This document shows, piece after piece, positions 50,528-64,000 of a DNA stretch of 64,000 nt. The stretch is from Trichuris trichiura (lineage: Eukaryota; Nematoda; Enoplea; Trichinellida; Trichuridae). The position numbers were made by a program, and so were the translations under genes. Every line of letters starts with the position of its first letter. Positions within the stretch are counted from its first letter, which is position 1. The notes under the pieces are model-generated. The model had not been told where the DNA came from. It made no database searches and saw only the letters and a program-made list of their open reading frames with translations. The stretch covers positions 2,232,001 through 2,296,000 of the forward strand of contig JBAJFE010000026.1 of NCBI GenBank assembly GCA_037903355.1. The letters run 5' to 3'.

Positions 50528-50865
50528 TAATAGTAAAATAAACAAATTGAGTAATACTTTAAATGCTAACGTGAGTTTGTTATACACTAAGGCACTTTTA
50601 ATTGACCTCGTGCTAAGGCCTTTGCAGGGTAGTGAATTGCGTTTCTTGTTCGCATAGCGAGGAAGAAAGAAAAAAGAAAAATTAAATCGTGTTCATGATT
50701 AGCAAATGTTGCTCTATCTTTTATCTTTTATCGTTTTTGTCCAGCGCGATTAACTAACGGTTCTATGTTCCACAATCTCTAATCAGACCCGCTTTTTTCC
50801 TCCATTGTTCTTGTTCTGAGTGTAAGACTATTTTGATTAAAAACATGAAAATGTGCGTTGTGTAC

Positions 50866-50911
<46 letters not shown>
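50866..50911. repeat. TAT trinucleotide microsatellite
   Basis: About fifteen uninterrupted TAT/ATT units, directly followed by a short TACTGC variant. Simple repeat; no gene context. Confidence 0.95.
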
Positions 50912-50913
<2 letters not shown>

Positions 50914-51128
50914 TGCTACTGTCGTTCTTGTCCGTGGTTCGGTTCAACTTTCTGTGGTTGCTTTATGAACATTGAAAGAGTGCTTTTTAAGCATGGAAGT
51001 ATCATTTATCGCTTTCACAATTCTGTTGCGTAGTTTACTTCAAAAAAAAAAATTGTCTTACAAATAGCGCTGAACAACTTTCTCGCACCATATTTCTTTG
51101 TAAAGTGGCCTTTAGCGAGCATACGAAT

Positions 51129-52809
<1,681 letters not shown>

Positions 52810-53596
52810 GGTCAGGTTTCAATAGGAACGAGAACGGCACACCACGCTATAAGTAGTTTCACCTGCAGTAGGAGTTAGCAGGGTTTCTCATGATGTTAAA
52901 TAGTGAAGCCAGAATTGTTGTCAGTAAGTCTTAAGAACAAATGACATACTGCGCAGCTGGTATCTTTCTCTCTGTATTTCTTTGCGTACGCGAAAATAAA
53001 TAGGCCAAGTGAACGTACCTCAAGGATGTGCGACCAAGTGTAAACCTTGCAAGGGGCTGATATGATTATGTCTACATTCGCTGAGTGACATTAATCTTCA
53101 CAACCTTTGTACTGAGCTATTTGATTGCTTGCAAATATTAGATAGGAAATGCCTCATCTTGTATACACTATGTTGAAAAATTTGCTTCATTTGTAGATAA
53201 AAAGCGTCGATTAGGTGAAACTTTGGGTTTTCTTAACCAAGTACCAAATCGCCATCTTCGTTTAATGTTTCAATCATTGCTTAATAGCTATTAATATTAT
53301 TAGTCTTTGCAGAATAGTTTAATCGTGAATCAGGTTTCTGAAAAAAAATTGTTTAGCATACAGGCAGAAGTCTCATAGCGTCTCGAGTCCCAGAAATAAG
53401 AAGCTATAACGGAAAGGGAGCAAAATGCATCACTATTAAAATTGCACAATCCTTAACGCGGAAGCGGCACTGCGAAGACGCTTTCGGCGACGTGGAAATT
53501 GTGATAGACGAACTGAATGTATGAGAATCTGGAATGCATTTTGTCCTGATAATTGCTTGACTAGTTTGCAGTGTGAAAATTAGAATGGTAACCGGA
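52810..53596. other. Upstream region of aspartyl protease
   Basis: Promoter-side flank without a recognised gene, ending with the left 10-bp target duplication GGTAACCGGA (53587-53596) of element D. Confidence 0.4.
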
Positions 53597-53885
53597 TTTA
53601 GGTTTGTTAATGTGCCGCCGTCGCGGAAGGTCGGTTGGACGCTCGCTGCACCGTCTGACTGGCTAAGCGGGACTGAAGCCCGACGGTTCGAGACAGAGCT
53701 CACGGGTAAGGTCTCTGCCAAAGTTAGTCGGATGGAGGGGCTTGCAACCATAAAGACCGACCCGACGGGCGGCGCAATTACGCTGATGACGGGTCATGAG
53801 TGGACCCGAAAGCTTAGTAAAATAAACGTTTCTGCAATAAACGTTTAATAAACAACGGGTCAAAAATTCCGCGAAAAAACTATAG
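53597..53885 (+). mobile_element. tRNA-headed SINE carrying a hammerhead-like motif, copy D
   Basis: 289-bp element between 10-bp direct repeats GGTAACCGGA (53587-53596, 53886-53895). It has pol III type 2 promoter boxes: A box TGGCTAAGCGGG at 53660-53671 and B box GGTTCGAGACA at 53685-53695, so the head appears tRNA-derived. Downstream come GACCCGACGGGCGGCGC, the hammerhead-like motif and an A/T-rich tail with AATAAACGTTT twice. The architecture (pol III head plus hammerhead) recalls the schistosome Sm-alpha family. Copy C is a 5'-truncated relative. Non-coding. Confidence 0.78.
53778..53820 (+). ncRNA. Hammerhead-ribozyme-like motif, copy D
   Basis: UUACG, core CUGAUGA, C, stem II GGGUC/GACCC with loop AUGAGUG, core GAA, tetranucleotide AGCU, U at the cleavage position, then AGUAA. 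UUAC/GUAA would pair as stem I with an A-G mismatch next to the core. Core bases are complete; activity unknown. Confidence 0.6.
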
Positions 53886-56800
53886 GGTAACCGGACTTTT
53901 CCTTTTGTTATTATGCTCACACTAACGATTTTTTTTCAGTAGTAGTCAAAAGAGTAAGGTGGCAAATGTATCCCCGTTAAAGGGAAAACTCGACATCTCA
54001 TCAAAATAGTGGTTTTGTTTTCAGCATACAGTCATTATAGTAGATTATACAAAAGCTCCGTCTTTAAAGCCTTTGACTAGCACAGCAAAAGCGGGATTCA
54101 TCACAACCCCATTCGTTGCATTTGGAAGGTCTACTGACGTAACGGTTCTAAACTTTTGTCAGCTATTCGTTACCTATTTTAAGCTGTGCCTCCTTTCCTT
54201 AGTCAGCTGCTCAATTAGCCGTTACAACAGCTTCAGTCATGTCAACAGGATCTTTTATGCAAGCGAGCCAATGAATCTTTTTCGTCAGTACGTTACAAGG
54301 AATCCCATCTTTAATAGCATTCATTCAATTTACGAAATACAGTGCAATAGTTATATGCAATGCTTGCACGTGAAAGAATGCGTGACGAACAATAGGCTAG
54401 TTTCTCTGAAGAAAGCTTTAACTGCAGTGAAATGGACTTAACGAATCCTTTTAATCTATTCATGATTTCGGACCGTTGTAAAATAGATCTTTGTCTATAG
54501 GTTTGTGGAACATTCTAGTCCCGTTTTTAGCGAAGAATGAAAGAATTCAGGTCATACGGTAGAGTAACAAAGCGTAAATGCTTTGCATCTTTAAATGTAA
54601 ATATGGTGCCTTAGGAAAATTAGTGTTTGTAACATGAGCCATGTTCATCATTTTTTCCAGTCAGGGCTTAAATAAAAAGCAAATTTACTGGCAGCCAAGT
54701 GTCACTGAGCTTCCGGAACTGAACCGTCTTGTCGTCAGCATAAAATTGTATTGATCACCAATAATGCCTGGTTTTCTTTGTTAGCCCTACGTGCTGTCTG
54801 CTTTGCAGCACTGAGACTAAACATCAGCTTTGTGTAGACCTGAGCTGAGGTACAATTATCTTTCTTTATCGAAAATGAGACTTCGCGCACAATGAGGTGC
54901 CATTGAAATCATATCTGGTTTATACCGCACGATTCTGGCTAGGTTGACCATGAGTGCATCTGGGTCCCATGTATGGGGTATTCTTCTCTTGATCCTCCAA
55001 CGTTCCAATTACATTTTCGCATCGGTTAATGTTGGCTGGGTATAACTTGAATCTTTCTTCAACGGTTGTTTAGCTTCTACAGTGCAGAGGGTGACGCAGT
55101 CGCACCTTTTAGAAGGTCGCTGAGCATGTGTTGTTAGCTCATCTAGAAAGGATCGTAGCTGGAGGCTGAGGTAATGATACCATGAAGTCCTAAGTTTTGG
55201 TTAGTCTACTAATGTTTTTCCTCTCTGAACCCATGTGTAAAGGGCAGGTGTTAGGGACCGGCGTAGATGGTGAATTTTCATAACACTGTGATACAAGTTT
55301 TGTTATCCACAATCTTAGATTGTCCCTCTTTCAAATAGGTGGAACGGAAGAAGTGTTCACGATGTCACTGTAGGCTCTCCAGGACATAAACCAGGTTCGA
55401 CGCTTGAATAAGCATTTTTTCATCAAAACAATTAAGTTAATAACGAAACATCGGGTTCTCATGACTTGCGGTAAGAGTGACGATTCGTGAGGACAGCGTA
55501 CAATGAAATATTCCCTGGAAGTATAGACAAAAGGAGTTGGAAACATACGTAGCCGTTGACTCAACGTTACTCCACTTGGAGACGAAGGAAGCCAGTCCCG
55601 TAAGTTCTCGTTTTCAGTCAAACAGGCTTTCCCTTATGCGTTGACTGTTAGAAGGAAGAGTATACAACAACACTCTTATTCCCGCTTAGTTGGTTCTAAG
55701 TGAAATATTAATAATATTTAGCTGTAAATATGATCAGCAAGCAGAGAACCTGTAAATCGAGGGAATAGCTTTGACACCATTCAATTGCCACTGTCTTTTA
55801 ATCTTAAAAAACAGTGATGATAGTTAGTGAAGTTCGTGCCGCTGTTTTGGTCTCGCGCCTTGACCATCTTAGCCTCTGAGAAACTTTTACCTGTGAAACG
55901 TATACCGGCTTCCTGAGACTGTATTCTTTTAAATCCATTTTGCTTTGGACCAACCGAGAGTCCTAACTGATTAAAGCCTGCGTGCACTGAAGATTAATGG
56001 AATTTGCAGACAGTAACGGCGGTTTAAAAACATCTTCTGAGGACATCAACATCGAAGGCTTGCCGTGGTAAAGCCGTTTGTCGGCGACAGCGGACGATGC
56101 TCTCCTACCGTCTCAGTGCGATTGTTTTAATGTGTTTTAGAGTCATATACATACGCACAGGCCAGTGCAACTTAACAGAAAAAAACTGGCTGTGCTACTG
56201 AACGTCAAAACCTCGTGTAGGCAGTTAACCTTATTATTGCTACAAGTCCTGCGTTCTACAGGATTCTTTCAAATGAGCCCGTCACTAGAATGCCTGAGGT
56301 TCCATCGAAGAAAAGCATTGTTTTGTGTTTGGTAGAGCGCACGCAAAATTTGCTATTAGAAACTAGGAATTTCCCCATTATTAACCTTCTACTGGTTTGG
56401 GACTAAATCGAAGCGCAAACGCAGTCAGTTTTCCAGTGACATCACTTATCAGTTCGCCCTGATGTCTTTTATCATGATTTGAACAGGACCCCGCAGCAAC
56501 ATTTGCCCGCCAGTTATCTCATGCTAGATTCAAGCTTACACCGAAGCGCTATCCAGTCGGCTACCTTTTTTGCTTGCTGCTTGTCATGCTCTGCTCGACT
56601 TAGCAACGTTAGGCGATTTTGAAATAAGATTCTCAGGACAATTCGTTTCAGCATAACAATTCTGATAATGTGCTGCTGACGCAGGCTTTAACGGCTGTTA
56701 TGACTCAATAATGGCGACCTACGTTGTTAAGAACGTGTGTTAATTTAAATTGTTCATTGATTAAAATAATTCTGTTGCTTTAGAGCATTGACTAAATGCT

Positions 56801-57707
56801 AAGCAGTCTCAATTCAGTCTTTGCCGTTATATGCAAATTAGGCGGTTATTCACTGATAGAAATGATAAGTCTGAACGATACGGGTCTACAGTGTTAAGAA
56901 GTATACCAATGCGTCGGCTGCACAAGTAAGACGCAAGATGGCCTCACGAGGACAATCTACCTAAACAAGGTAATTTTTGTTTATTTATTACTTTTCCTCA
57001 TTCGCTGTTTCGTCATAACAGGCTTACGTTTTGAAACTTTAAAAGTTCTTAGTGCGAGTAACGCATTTTTAAGTAATGCAACCGCAACCTGACTGCAATG
57101 TATGCGCCTATGCGAGAAAACTAAAAACACGTATGTACAAATGAAAAAATGTTTGTTTGGATGGAGATAATGGGACGCCATTGATTTATACCTGGACGAG
57201 TCAAACTCGCCAATAAGGCTGTCGCGAAACTGCATCTTCTGGGCTACCTTTTGTGAACAGGCACTTTTAAATCTATTTTATGCTGAGAACAGAAGCGTTC
57301 TGTTCCGAAGGCTTCACTCTTTGAGATACTGCTGCCAGTAAAAACGCTCCTTAAAAGCGTTTGATTGATATGAATGTAAACGTGAGCACGGATGTGAGCT
57401 TAGCAACTAACAAATTTTATGTATTCTAAACTGGCATGAACCGTTAATATAAAAATGGCTTTCTATGAAAAAAGCGTTTAATTTTTTATTTTGAGATCGT
57501 ATGGGTTTTGTCTCGGAAGACAATGTCGAAACGAATCTTGCCAAATGAGTCGCCAGCTTACTGTCATTCGCAACCTGAATAAGGTTTACGAAAGTTCTTG
57601 GCAAATTTCAAAAGTATTAATGCTTACCTCCGTTGACTCTAGCGTGCCGCAGTTCATCTCTTCGTCGAGCAATTCCGTTAATAGAGCAAAGAAATGCAGA
57701 CTTTGGC
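53886..57707. other. Gene-poor interval upstream of C3G 3' end
   Basis: 3.8 kb with no gene I can recognise; a 122-codon frame at 54073-54441 lacks any family or splice support. Contains one degraded hammerhead-like repeat (54703-54742). TTTATT at 57486-57491 is a probable poly(A) signal for the minus-strand C3G gene. Confidence 0.4.
54703..54742 (-). ncRNA. Degraded hammerhead-like motif, copy F
   Basis: Minus strand: core CUGACGA intact and C retained, then AAGAC and GUUCC (partly paired stem II) around GGUUCA, then GGA in place of GAA, AGCU, C. Same order and spacing as the intact copies, with a mutation in the GAA box, so presumably inactive. Confidence 0.45.
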
Positions 57708-60700
57708 TTACATCAATGATTTTGAAATTGAATTTCGAGGTTTTATTTTCTGTGAAAGTTCCCATATTTCTTCTTCTTCCAGGTAATTATCGAAGTTGTC
57801 GAAAAACACGAGTATGCTGTCGTCAGGGCTAATGTTGTATGACCTATAAGGAATGAAAATATTGTAGCCGAAATGGTTTCCTTTCAGTTGAAGCGTTACT
57901 CTTTGCCAAAACACTGGCATTATAGTACGAAATTCGAAGAATAGGATAAAACCCATCTCTCCGGTAACGGTTAAGGGACTCTTCTTAATTTTTGGAAATG
58001 AGTAATTGTACCAGAACGTAAATTTTATTTTGCCTGTAATGTAACCTTGTGGATTAGTGTGCGGAGAAGCGTTATGAGAAAACAGTACAAAAATTGGAAT
58101 AATTCTCTTGTTGATACACTTTGGCTGTGGTACTTCGCTGTTACAATAACGACATTGAACATGAGTTATTTCTGTAAAACTCTAGCTACAAACGGAGGAA
58201 ACTTCAAATTTGGCATTTCAGCTTAATCCTATGTACGTTTCTAGGTAAGTCTGTTGGTTCCGAAAGACGACGTATAGCTTACCAGAATTTGAATCGCCTA
58301 ACGTTATCTAGGATCATGAACTGCTGCCATCGCTTGGTGAAATTGACCACTTTGTTTGGCAACTTTTGATCTTGTTGAAGAAAGTCTGAATTTCCTACAT
58401 GCACAAAAGTGAGATCTTGTAGGATCAAACCGCTGTAAAAGAGGAAATAAACTTTAGCACAAAACTAGCCCATATGTTATCACTCACAGATATGGCAGGC
58501 ACGGAGGTTTAGTGTCTGCTAGAACAGCCCGATAGGCCTTGAACGACTGAGAACTGTCAATCAAAGCGCTGTAATCAGCCAACTGGTTAAGGGCAGAATT
58601 TGGCCAGTCCAACCGTCGCAGAGGGCCACAATCCAAGGCTGCTAGTACGGCGAGACAGGAATTTAAATTGCCCATACGGCGCAAATGGCGCATTATTTTC
58701 AAAAATTTCACAAAGCATCTCTCACGTTCCCGCTGCTCTTTTGACTCCATGATCCTCGTGCGTACCCAATAAGACATTTTGTTGAAATGATTAGTAAACA
58801 CTGTGAGGTTTGGACATTTCCTTTCGTCTTGACTAATTGACCATAGCAACATTTCGCTAAGCTAAGAAAACAATGCGTCTGTCTGTGTCATCTTTCTTGC
58901 GTTTGAGAGATAGTAATACAAATCAGTGCATAGAAATTGGCAGAGTGCAATTGGCGTTTCAATAAGTTAGAATAGAATAAGATACCTCAATTTTGTGAAA
59001 GTAGAACCAGTCGAGGTAGGTCAACTGTTGTGCAATTGCTACTGATTTGAAATCCAAAACTGATGGCAATTTTCCAGAGCAACTGTTTCTACGATAAAAT
59101 AATGGCCGGTAAATTCCAAGCTGCTTTGACGCAAGCAAGTTGCCATATTTTTCCACGAACTTTTGGCGTAAAAGTTTTGCCCATGCAAGTTTTCCTTCAG
59201 CAATAAGTTGCTGAATGAACTGAGTAATAATAGACATTGCCTGAGGTGTCGTTTCCAAAATTCTGAAAAACGGGCCTCCCTTTATTGAACGGAAACGATG
59301 GAACATTAAACCTGGTTTTCATAGGAAAAAAGCGTAGTATTGTGAAATTTAGAACGCTATAAACGTGCGCTTCTTTTTCTGTTAGTTCTATTGATTAGTT
59401 TGTGAAATGGCACTACTTACGTCAAGTCGTCCACTACTCGAACGATGAACGAGAAGCAGCTCCTTGTCAATTTCTGTTGACTCTCGGTAGATTGATGGAG
59501 CTGTCCATGAAAAAAACGGATAAGCTTTTCCAGCAATTCCACTGAAGATATGAAAGATCTGTATGTGGTGAGAAAGGCTTCCTTGAACAAGAACCCTACA
59601 AAGATTGTACATTAGAAATAATGTTAAATGCATGAACAACGTCAAACCTTCCTCGTTATTGTCTGATGTTACCGCATAACCAATCAGCGCGTCGACCGTA
59701 CCACCTCTGATGCTACATTCTTCATTGTCTTCTGACTTCAAGACATCGTAATTTTCAGATTCCCTAACGGCTCCTTCAGTCAAAGCTAGTTTTTCCGGGT
59801 AGGTGCTAAATAAGACAGCTTTCCAGTTGAAGGAAGGTAAACTAAAAATCGTCGTAATAGCTGAAGAAGCGCCTATGATCGAAGATTGCTCATCGGAAGA
59901 AAGCTATCTGATGCTGTTTTGTTTAGCTCAACTGTCCCAGCGAAAATATCACGTTTAGAAAGTATAATTAGCAAATAATAAACATAAGTATCTTACACGG
60001 CTGTTGACAGTATAAATCTTTTTCTGAATGGAAAATTAAGGAGGTCCATCAGTTCGGAGCTGCGTTTTGTAAAGCTGTAAAGCTGAGGTATTAGTATAGG
60101 TACTGCTATTATATAGGCAAAAAACCTTGGCCCATATGCCATTTGTGAATTGCATTGCTTAGCACCGGTCAAGTGAAGTAGCCATCGTTCCCTTAACATT
60201 TCGTAACCGGCCATTGCGGAAGTTCGAAAATCAGAAGCGCTTCTGTGCTGGCTGTTTCCAAAAAGCTGCATGTATGATGACACAACTGCAAAAAGGGAAA
60301 CAAATTAAATAGCTGTTATTCATAAAACAATAGACCGGCAGAACTGGTACCATCAGTTTTCCTCATATGTACGTTCGCCTTTGCTCTGAAGTTCACATGG
60401 TTAAAGCTATCGTCGCACCCGTTAATTTCGATTGTATTTGATTCGGTTGAGAAATGTTCTTCTTGAACATTCAATTTGTTATTATTATGAAGCAGCATAC
60501 TACGCTTTGACAGTTCATGCTTTCTGCTCGTCTCATCTGCGCTAAACACTTCTGTTGTGCCTCCATTTACAAAAACTTTTCTTGAAACCGTTTTTTGATC
60601 ACTTTTCTGATCAATGTGCCTAATATGTACATCACTGCAAGAGGTATGGGGCGATTTCATTTTGGAATTTGCTTGATCTTGTTCCTTAGTAGTGTCAAAG

Positions 60701-62990
60701 TTCGACGACATCGAAAAGAGTTTTTCCATTCCATTTTTGTCGCCACTAGTGCTGTACTCTGTCCTTTTTAAACCTAAAGGATCACTTTGTAATGATGTAA
60801 AATGCAGCGTTTAGGCTAATTTCGAATAACCCAGATCAGCTATTTCATGAGAAAAATGTCATACTGGCGTCTTTAGGTCTTACTAGGTTAGCTGTTAGAT
60901 AGGTAGGAGAAGCAAGCTATGAAAGCTGTGCGTTTAATCTTAAGAGAACAAAATATATCCTCGAAGCCCAGTATCAATAGTAACAAAAGGATTCTTACTA
61001 AACTGGAAACAGAAAGAGTTGCCTAAATGTGTTGTTCTTGTGCTTTCTATTGAGGATAAATTGAGAAAAATGAACTCTGTTTAACGTCTTGTGCATACCA
61101 GTCTTAGCGTTTCTCATAGAAATTTGTAATAGTAAATCGAAAGAATATATAGAAAAGTTAAAGTACTTTGTCCAGCTTGAAACTGGTAAGTCAGTTTTAG
61201 AAGGTTTCTTTCTATGTCGTTAATGAAATAGGAGAAAGGATAAAAGTTATTACCTTTTAAACGGTGCACTTCCGTTTCTACGACGTTGATTCCGCCGGCA
61301 AATGTGCTCTCTATCGACGATGGTGACAACTGCGGACAAAAACCGTACGGTTCTTGAGATAATTCCGGAAAAACAGAGACAATCCTTTCGCTTTTTTTCA
61401 CCACCGTAGTGGTCGATATCTGTTTCTTCCGCACTTTTTTCACTTTAACAATGGTATTACCAACACAAGTTTCACTGAGAGTTTCTTCTCCATCTATTTG
61501 ATCACTCCTATGCTTTGAACATTCTTCATGCAGGTAATCGTCTGCAGGAGAAGTGTTATCCGCTGACTAAAAAGTAAGTACGTTAAGTGAGACAAGGCCA
61601 ATTTTCAATTTACGTCAAAGCGTTCAGCTGTCCGATGTTGTCTGCCACCTGACCAGTCAAGTGTAGCCCTACTTGAGGCGCTTGGAGAAATAATAGGCAA
61701 TTGCAGAGGAGATTCTGAGCCACTGAAATGAGCAACATCCAAAAAGCTGAATATCAATGTTGGCTGAACTTGTTACAAAATTTGTTAACCTTAAAGTTCA
61801 TTTCTTCAAGAAAGCACCTCGTAAAGAAAGATTTGCCGGAAAAGTTTCGTCTAACAGTACAAACATAGTCGGTCGTAAAACATGCCATTGTTTTTAGAAT
61901 GGATCTCGTTGATGCTCAAGCGCAGAGTCGAGCTAGCAAGAAAATGAGAATGCAGTATATGAAAGAAATGTTCAAGGTTGCATATATCCTTATTGAGCGC
62001 AGGGAATTAGACGTTCATCAATTCCATGAGCAGTGGAATAATCAGACTGATAACTGTCTTAACAGTAATGGCTTAGCCCAACGATTCTCAGGGAGCTTCC
62101 AACCGCAGATGTTTATCCAAGGTCGCTTCAGCGCTAGTCAACGCAAGAGGGCCTATGGGCAATACAGCAAAAGGTACTTTTGGATGAATCAGCGCTTCCA
62201 ACAGAACCTATGGAATCAACAGTGCAATGTCCACGACCGGGCGGGCTTTTTAAGTTGAGGAGACGCTGGTGTAGAAACGTTGGAAAATGATTGCCGTTTT
62301 CGAAATGAAGCATTATTGTGCTGTTTCAAAGAAAGCATGGGTACATAAGTTTTCAAAGTAGTGAACACTGGTATCCTATTTCAGTAGTACGTTCATTCCA
62401 AGGAGAACTGCATTAATTTGCACGCAAGTAATCAGGGACTTAAGCTACATTAGAGAACGTTGCCGTATTAAAAGATAGATTTGAAGCAGAAACGTTCGAA
62501 ATCCAGTTTTATCTGTAGTTACTATAGTTCTGCCAAACTTACTTGTTAAAGCTATAAATTCCTGAATCATCGGTGATTGAACCAGGGGTTGTTTCATGGC
62601 ACCTGAGGAGAAGAGGAAATGGTAATTCCGTGTCGTTATTACCTAAAGCATGAACTTAGTCTGTATCTTTTCGACCTGAAGTTTACCATTTGACATCCAG
62701 CTTTGGCTACCGACTTCCTGCTCCTGGCTGACAAAGCTTCCACATTGGCCATTGGGTAATTCGTAGGGTTTTTCAATCTGTTCCTGCTTCAAAACATTGT
62801 AGCTTCCTTCTGTCCGAGTAGGATATTAGTACAAACCACTGTTGGCTTTTTTAACGCCTTAGGTTTCCGCCTTGGAGCAGTTGGCGCCGGTGAACAACAA
62901 CTGACCAAATCGTTTGCACTTTGAACTTTACAATCGTAAGCCTCCTTAAAAATGAGCATGCTGACTTCATGATTGTTCGGCTTCCTATTA
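57708..62990 (-). CDS. rapgef1: C3G/RAPGEF1 guanine nucleotide exchange factor (5' end unresolved)
   Basis: Crk-binding exchange factor for Rap1/R-Ras. Catalytic exons (minus): 59805-59648, 59595-59421, 59262-58986, 58861-58488, 58432-58283, 57843-57708, all in phase. They encode the RasGEF-N domain (SIRGGTVDALIGYAV, FLFKEAFLTTYRSFISSVEL, VRVVDDLTILETT) and the CDC25 domain (VAIAQQLTYLDWFYFHKIE, LLWSISQDERKCPNLTVF, FNKMSYWVRTRIMESK, FKAYRAVLADTKPPCLPYL, GLILQDLTFVHVGNSD, VVNFTKRWQQFMILD, and the C3G end EEIWELSQKIKPRN). These follow vertebrate C3G almost block for block. Probable upstream exons: 60283 region (SSYMQLFGNSQHRS, cf. C3G AYMQLLEDYSE), about 60729-60316, 61569-61254, 61721-61616, about 62808-62687, and 62990 onward, which contains SPAPTAPRRKPKALKKPT, a basic/proline stretch that could bind Crk SH3. 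The first exon and several N-terminal joins were not determined. Confidence 0.9.
61899..62258 (+). CDS. Possible nested Q/N-rich small protein, unrecognised
   Basis: A 119-codon frame on the strand opposite C3G, inside one of its presumed introns. The ATG lies one base after GTTTTTAG, an acceptor-like sequence like those upstream of confirmed genes here. The product is basic and rich in Gln, Asn, Arg and Phe (e.g. QPQMFIQGRFSASQRKRAY, RYFWMNQRFQQNLWNQQ), with no signal peptide, membrane segment or family I know. Frames of similar length occur by chance in this window (e.g. 54073-54441), so the acceptor context and composition are the only support. Confidence 0.3.
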   Translation: MDLVDAQAQSRASKKMRMQYMKEMFKVAYILIERRELDVHQFHEQWNNQTDNCLNSNGLAQRFSGSFQPQMFIQGRFSASQRKRAYGQYSKRYFWMNQRFQQNLWNQQCNVHDRAGFLS

Positions 62991-64000
62991 CTAAAAGTGG
63001 TAAAACCCCGCGCGTGCAAAAGTATGCAAGAGGCTGAAATACATTTGAACTATTGCATACTGGCTCAGCGTCCTTACTTTATTGGAACTGCTGCCTGTTG
63101 AAATTACTCTGTAAGCCTGCATTTATGTAAACAAGCTTGGCTTTTTGCCAAGTTCAGAAATATGTGAGATACTGAAGGTAGGAATAACAATCTTGAGCTT
63201 ACTTAGCTCTGATGTCTGAAGTTTCAAGGAGTAGGAACAGCCAGTGCAAATTAAGTCACTTCATAAAAGCAGTGAGATTTCTGAAACCGTCAGGAAATGC
63301 AGCAGGTTCAGCCTCATATAGGGGGTGCAAGTAAATTAAACCGTGAGTTGGAGATAGTAAGAAATACGTGAATGCAGATAAGGCATGCCGACAAAAAAAG
63401 AAGTTTATTAACTTTCGCTCTGCTTTATGAGCAATAACATAATCCTACGCTTATAACAGCAGTTCAATGTTGAGCTAGAGAGACTGCTGCATTTTGAAGA
63501 AATGCTACTTTGCCCAACGAGAATTTCTTAAGCTGCGCGGCGTACAGCATCATCGCCAAAAATCTTTCGTGCGTGAACAATCATTATTATGAGCATTCGC
63601 TTTACCTTGTGAAGTTGAGGAGTCAGCAACTGCATACCTGTTTATTCATGCATAACTGTTTGTGAGCGTGATTCATGGAAGCGCTGTGTGCATCCGCGAC
63701 GATATAACGCACAGCATTATATGGCATCAAGGTTTCTTTAATAGGGATAAGTCACAGATGAAAGTGAAGTTCTTCAAGATAGAGTGATGTAGCCTTATTC
63801 ACCTTTCTTTCTTTGAAACGGCTTGACTTTTATTAATGATCAGTATGCCCGTGATCACATAAAAGCTCTACCAGTTGGCAGCTGCGCTGTTTGTACGCCG
63901 TTCTTAGTTTAAGAAGGCAAAGCAATTTTAAAAAGTGGGAGCGCTTAGCCGGTTAACAAAAGTTCCATTATTTCTGAAACGGTGTAGAACGCCGTTAATG
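62991..64000. other. Upstream part of C3G gene or intergenic
   Basis: Should contain the C3G 5' end if the gene closes within the window, but I could not identify a first exon. No other gene, RNA or repeat recognised. Confidence 0.4.

Noticed and set aside
53655..53700. A functional tRNA gene
   Set aside because: A and B boxes are present but no full cloverleaf with acceptor stem can be drawn, and the sequence lies inside an element with target duplications; it is a SINE head.
54073..54441. 122-codon plus-strand frame
   Set aside because: No recognisable domain, no acceptor before the ATG, hydrophobic/Ser-rich random-looking composition in a gene-poor interval.

Overview
The window looks like nuclear DNA of a nematode, probably clade I (Trichuris/Trichinella type). 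The reasons are small introns (about 45-120 bp) between short exons, AATAAA 3' ends, splice-acceptor-like sequences a few bases upstream of most initiator ATGs (as expected for spliced-leader trans-splicing), closely spaced co-directional genes, and protein families typical of nematodes. The species call is inference. Exon models below were built by hand from reading frame, splice sites and remembered family conservation.

Layout: 1.8-6.2 kb, ABL tyrosine kinase (+; SH3 start is outside or unseen). 7.6-15.3 kb, three tightly packed + strand genes: a WDR44-type Rab11 effector, mitochondrial ribosomal protein uS14m, and ATP6AP2 (V-ATPase accessory subunit/renin receptor), a candidate operon. 15.6-17.0 kb, pyrroline-5-carboxylate reductase (-). 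17.8-21.1 kb, MoeA/gephyrin E-domain protein (+). 25.3-26.8 kb, LRR1, the CUL2 substrate receptor (+). 28.3-35.2 kb, a secreted protein with seven Kunitz and two lustrin-type modules (+). 36.0-37.3 kb, cathepsin B (-). 43.3-47.9 kb, a coiled-coil fibrinogen-related protein (-). 51.1-52.8 kb, a cathepsin D-like aspartyl protease (-). 57.7-63 kb, C3G/RAPGEF1, a Rap exchange factor (-). The gaps at 21-25, 37-43, 48-51 and 53-57.7 kb hold no gene I can recognise.

The most unusual content is a dispersed family of short mobile elements carrying hammerhead-ribozyme-like motifs. Four good copies (two about 355-bp palindromic elements at 18.2 and 50.2 kb, a truncated element at 49.9 kb, and a tRNA-headed SINE at 53.6 kb) are each flanked by 10-13 bp direct repeats. 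Each carries CTGAYGA + hairpin + GAA + a 4-base self-complementary tetranucleotide. Stem II sequences differ between copies but keep pairing, and stem III alternates between AGCT and ACGT. At least two more copies are degraded, and further fold-back palindromes sit in introns of the gephyrin and Kunitz genes.

Functionally, ABL and C3G both belong to Crk-linked signalling. ATP6AP2 serves the V-ATPase that acidifies compartments where cathepsins B and D act. The multi-Kunitz protein and the two proteases could form a secreted or lysosomal protease/inhibitor set. These links are inference.
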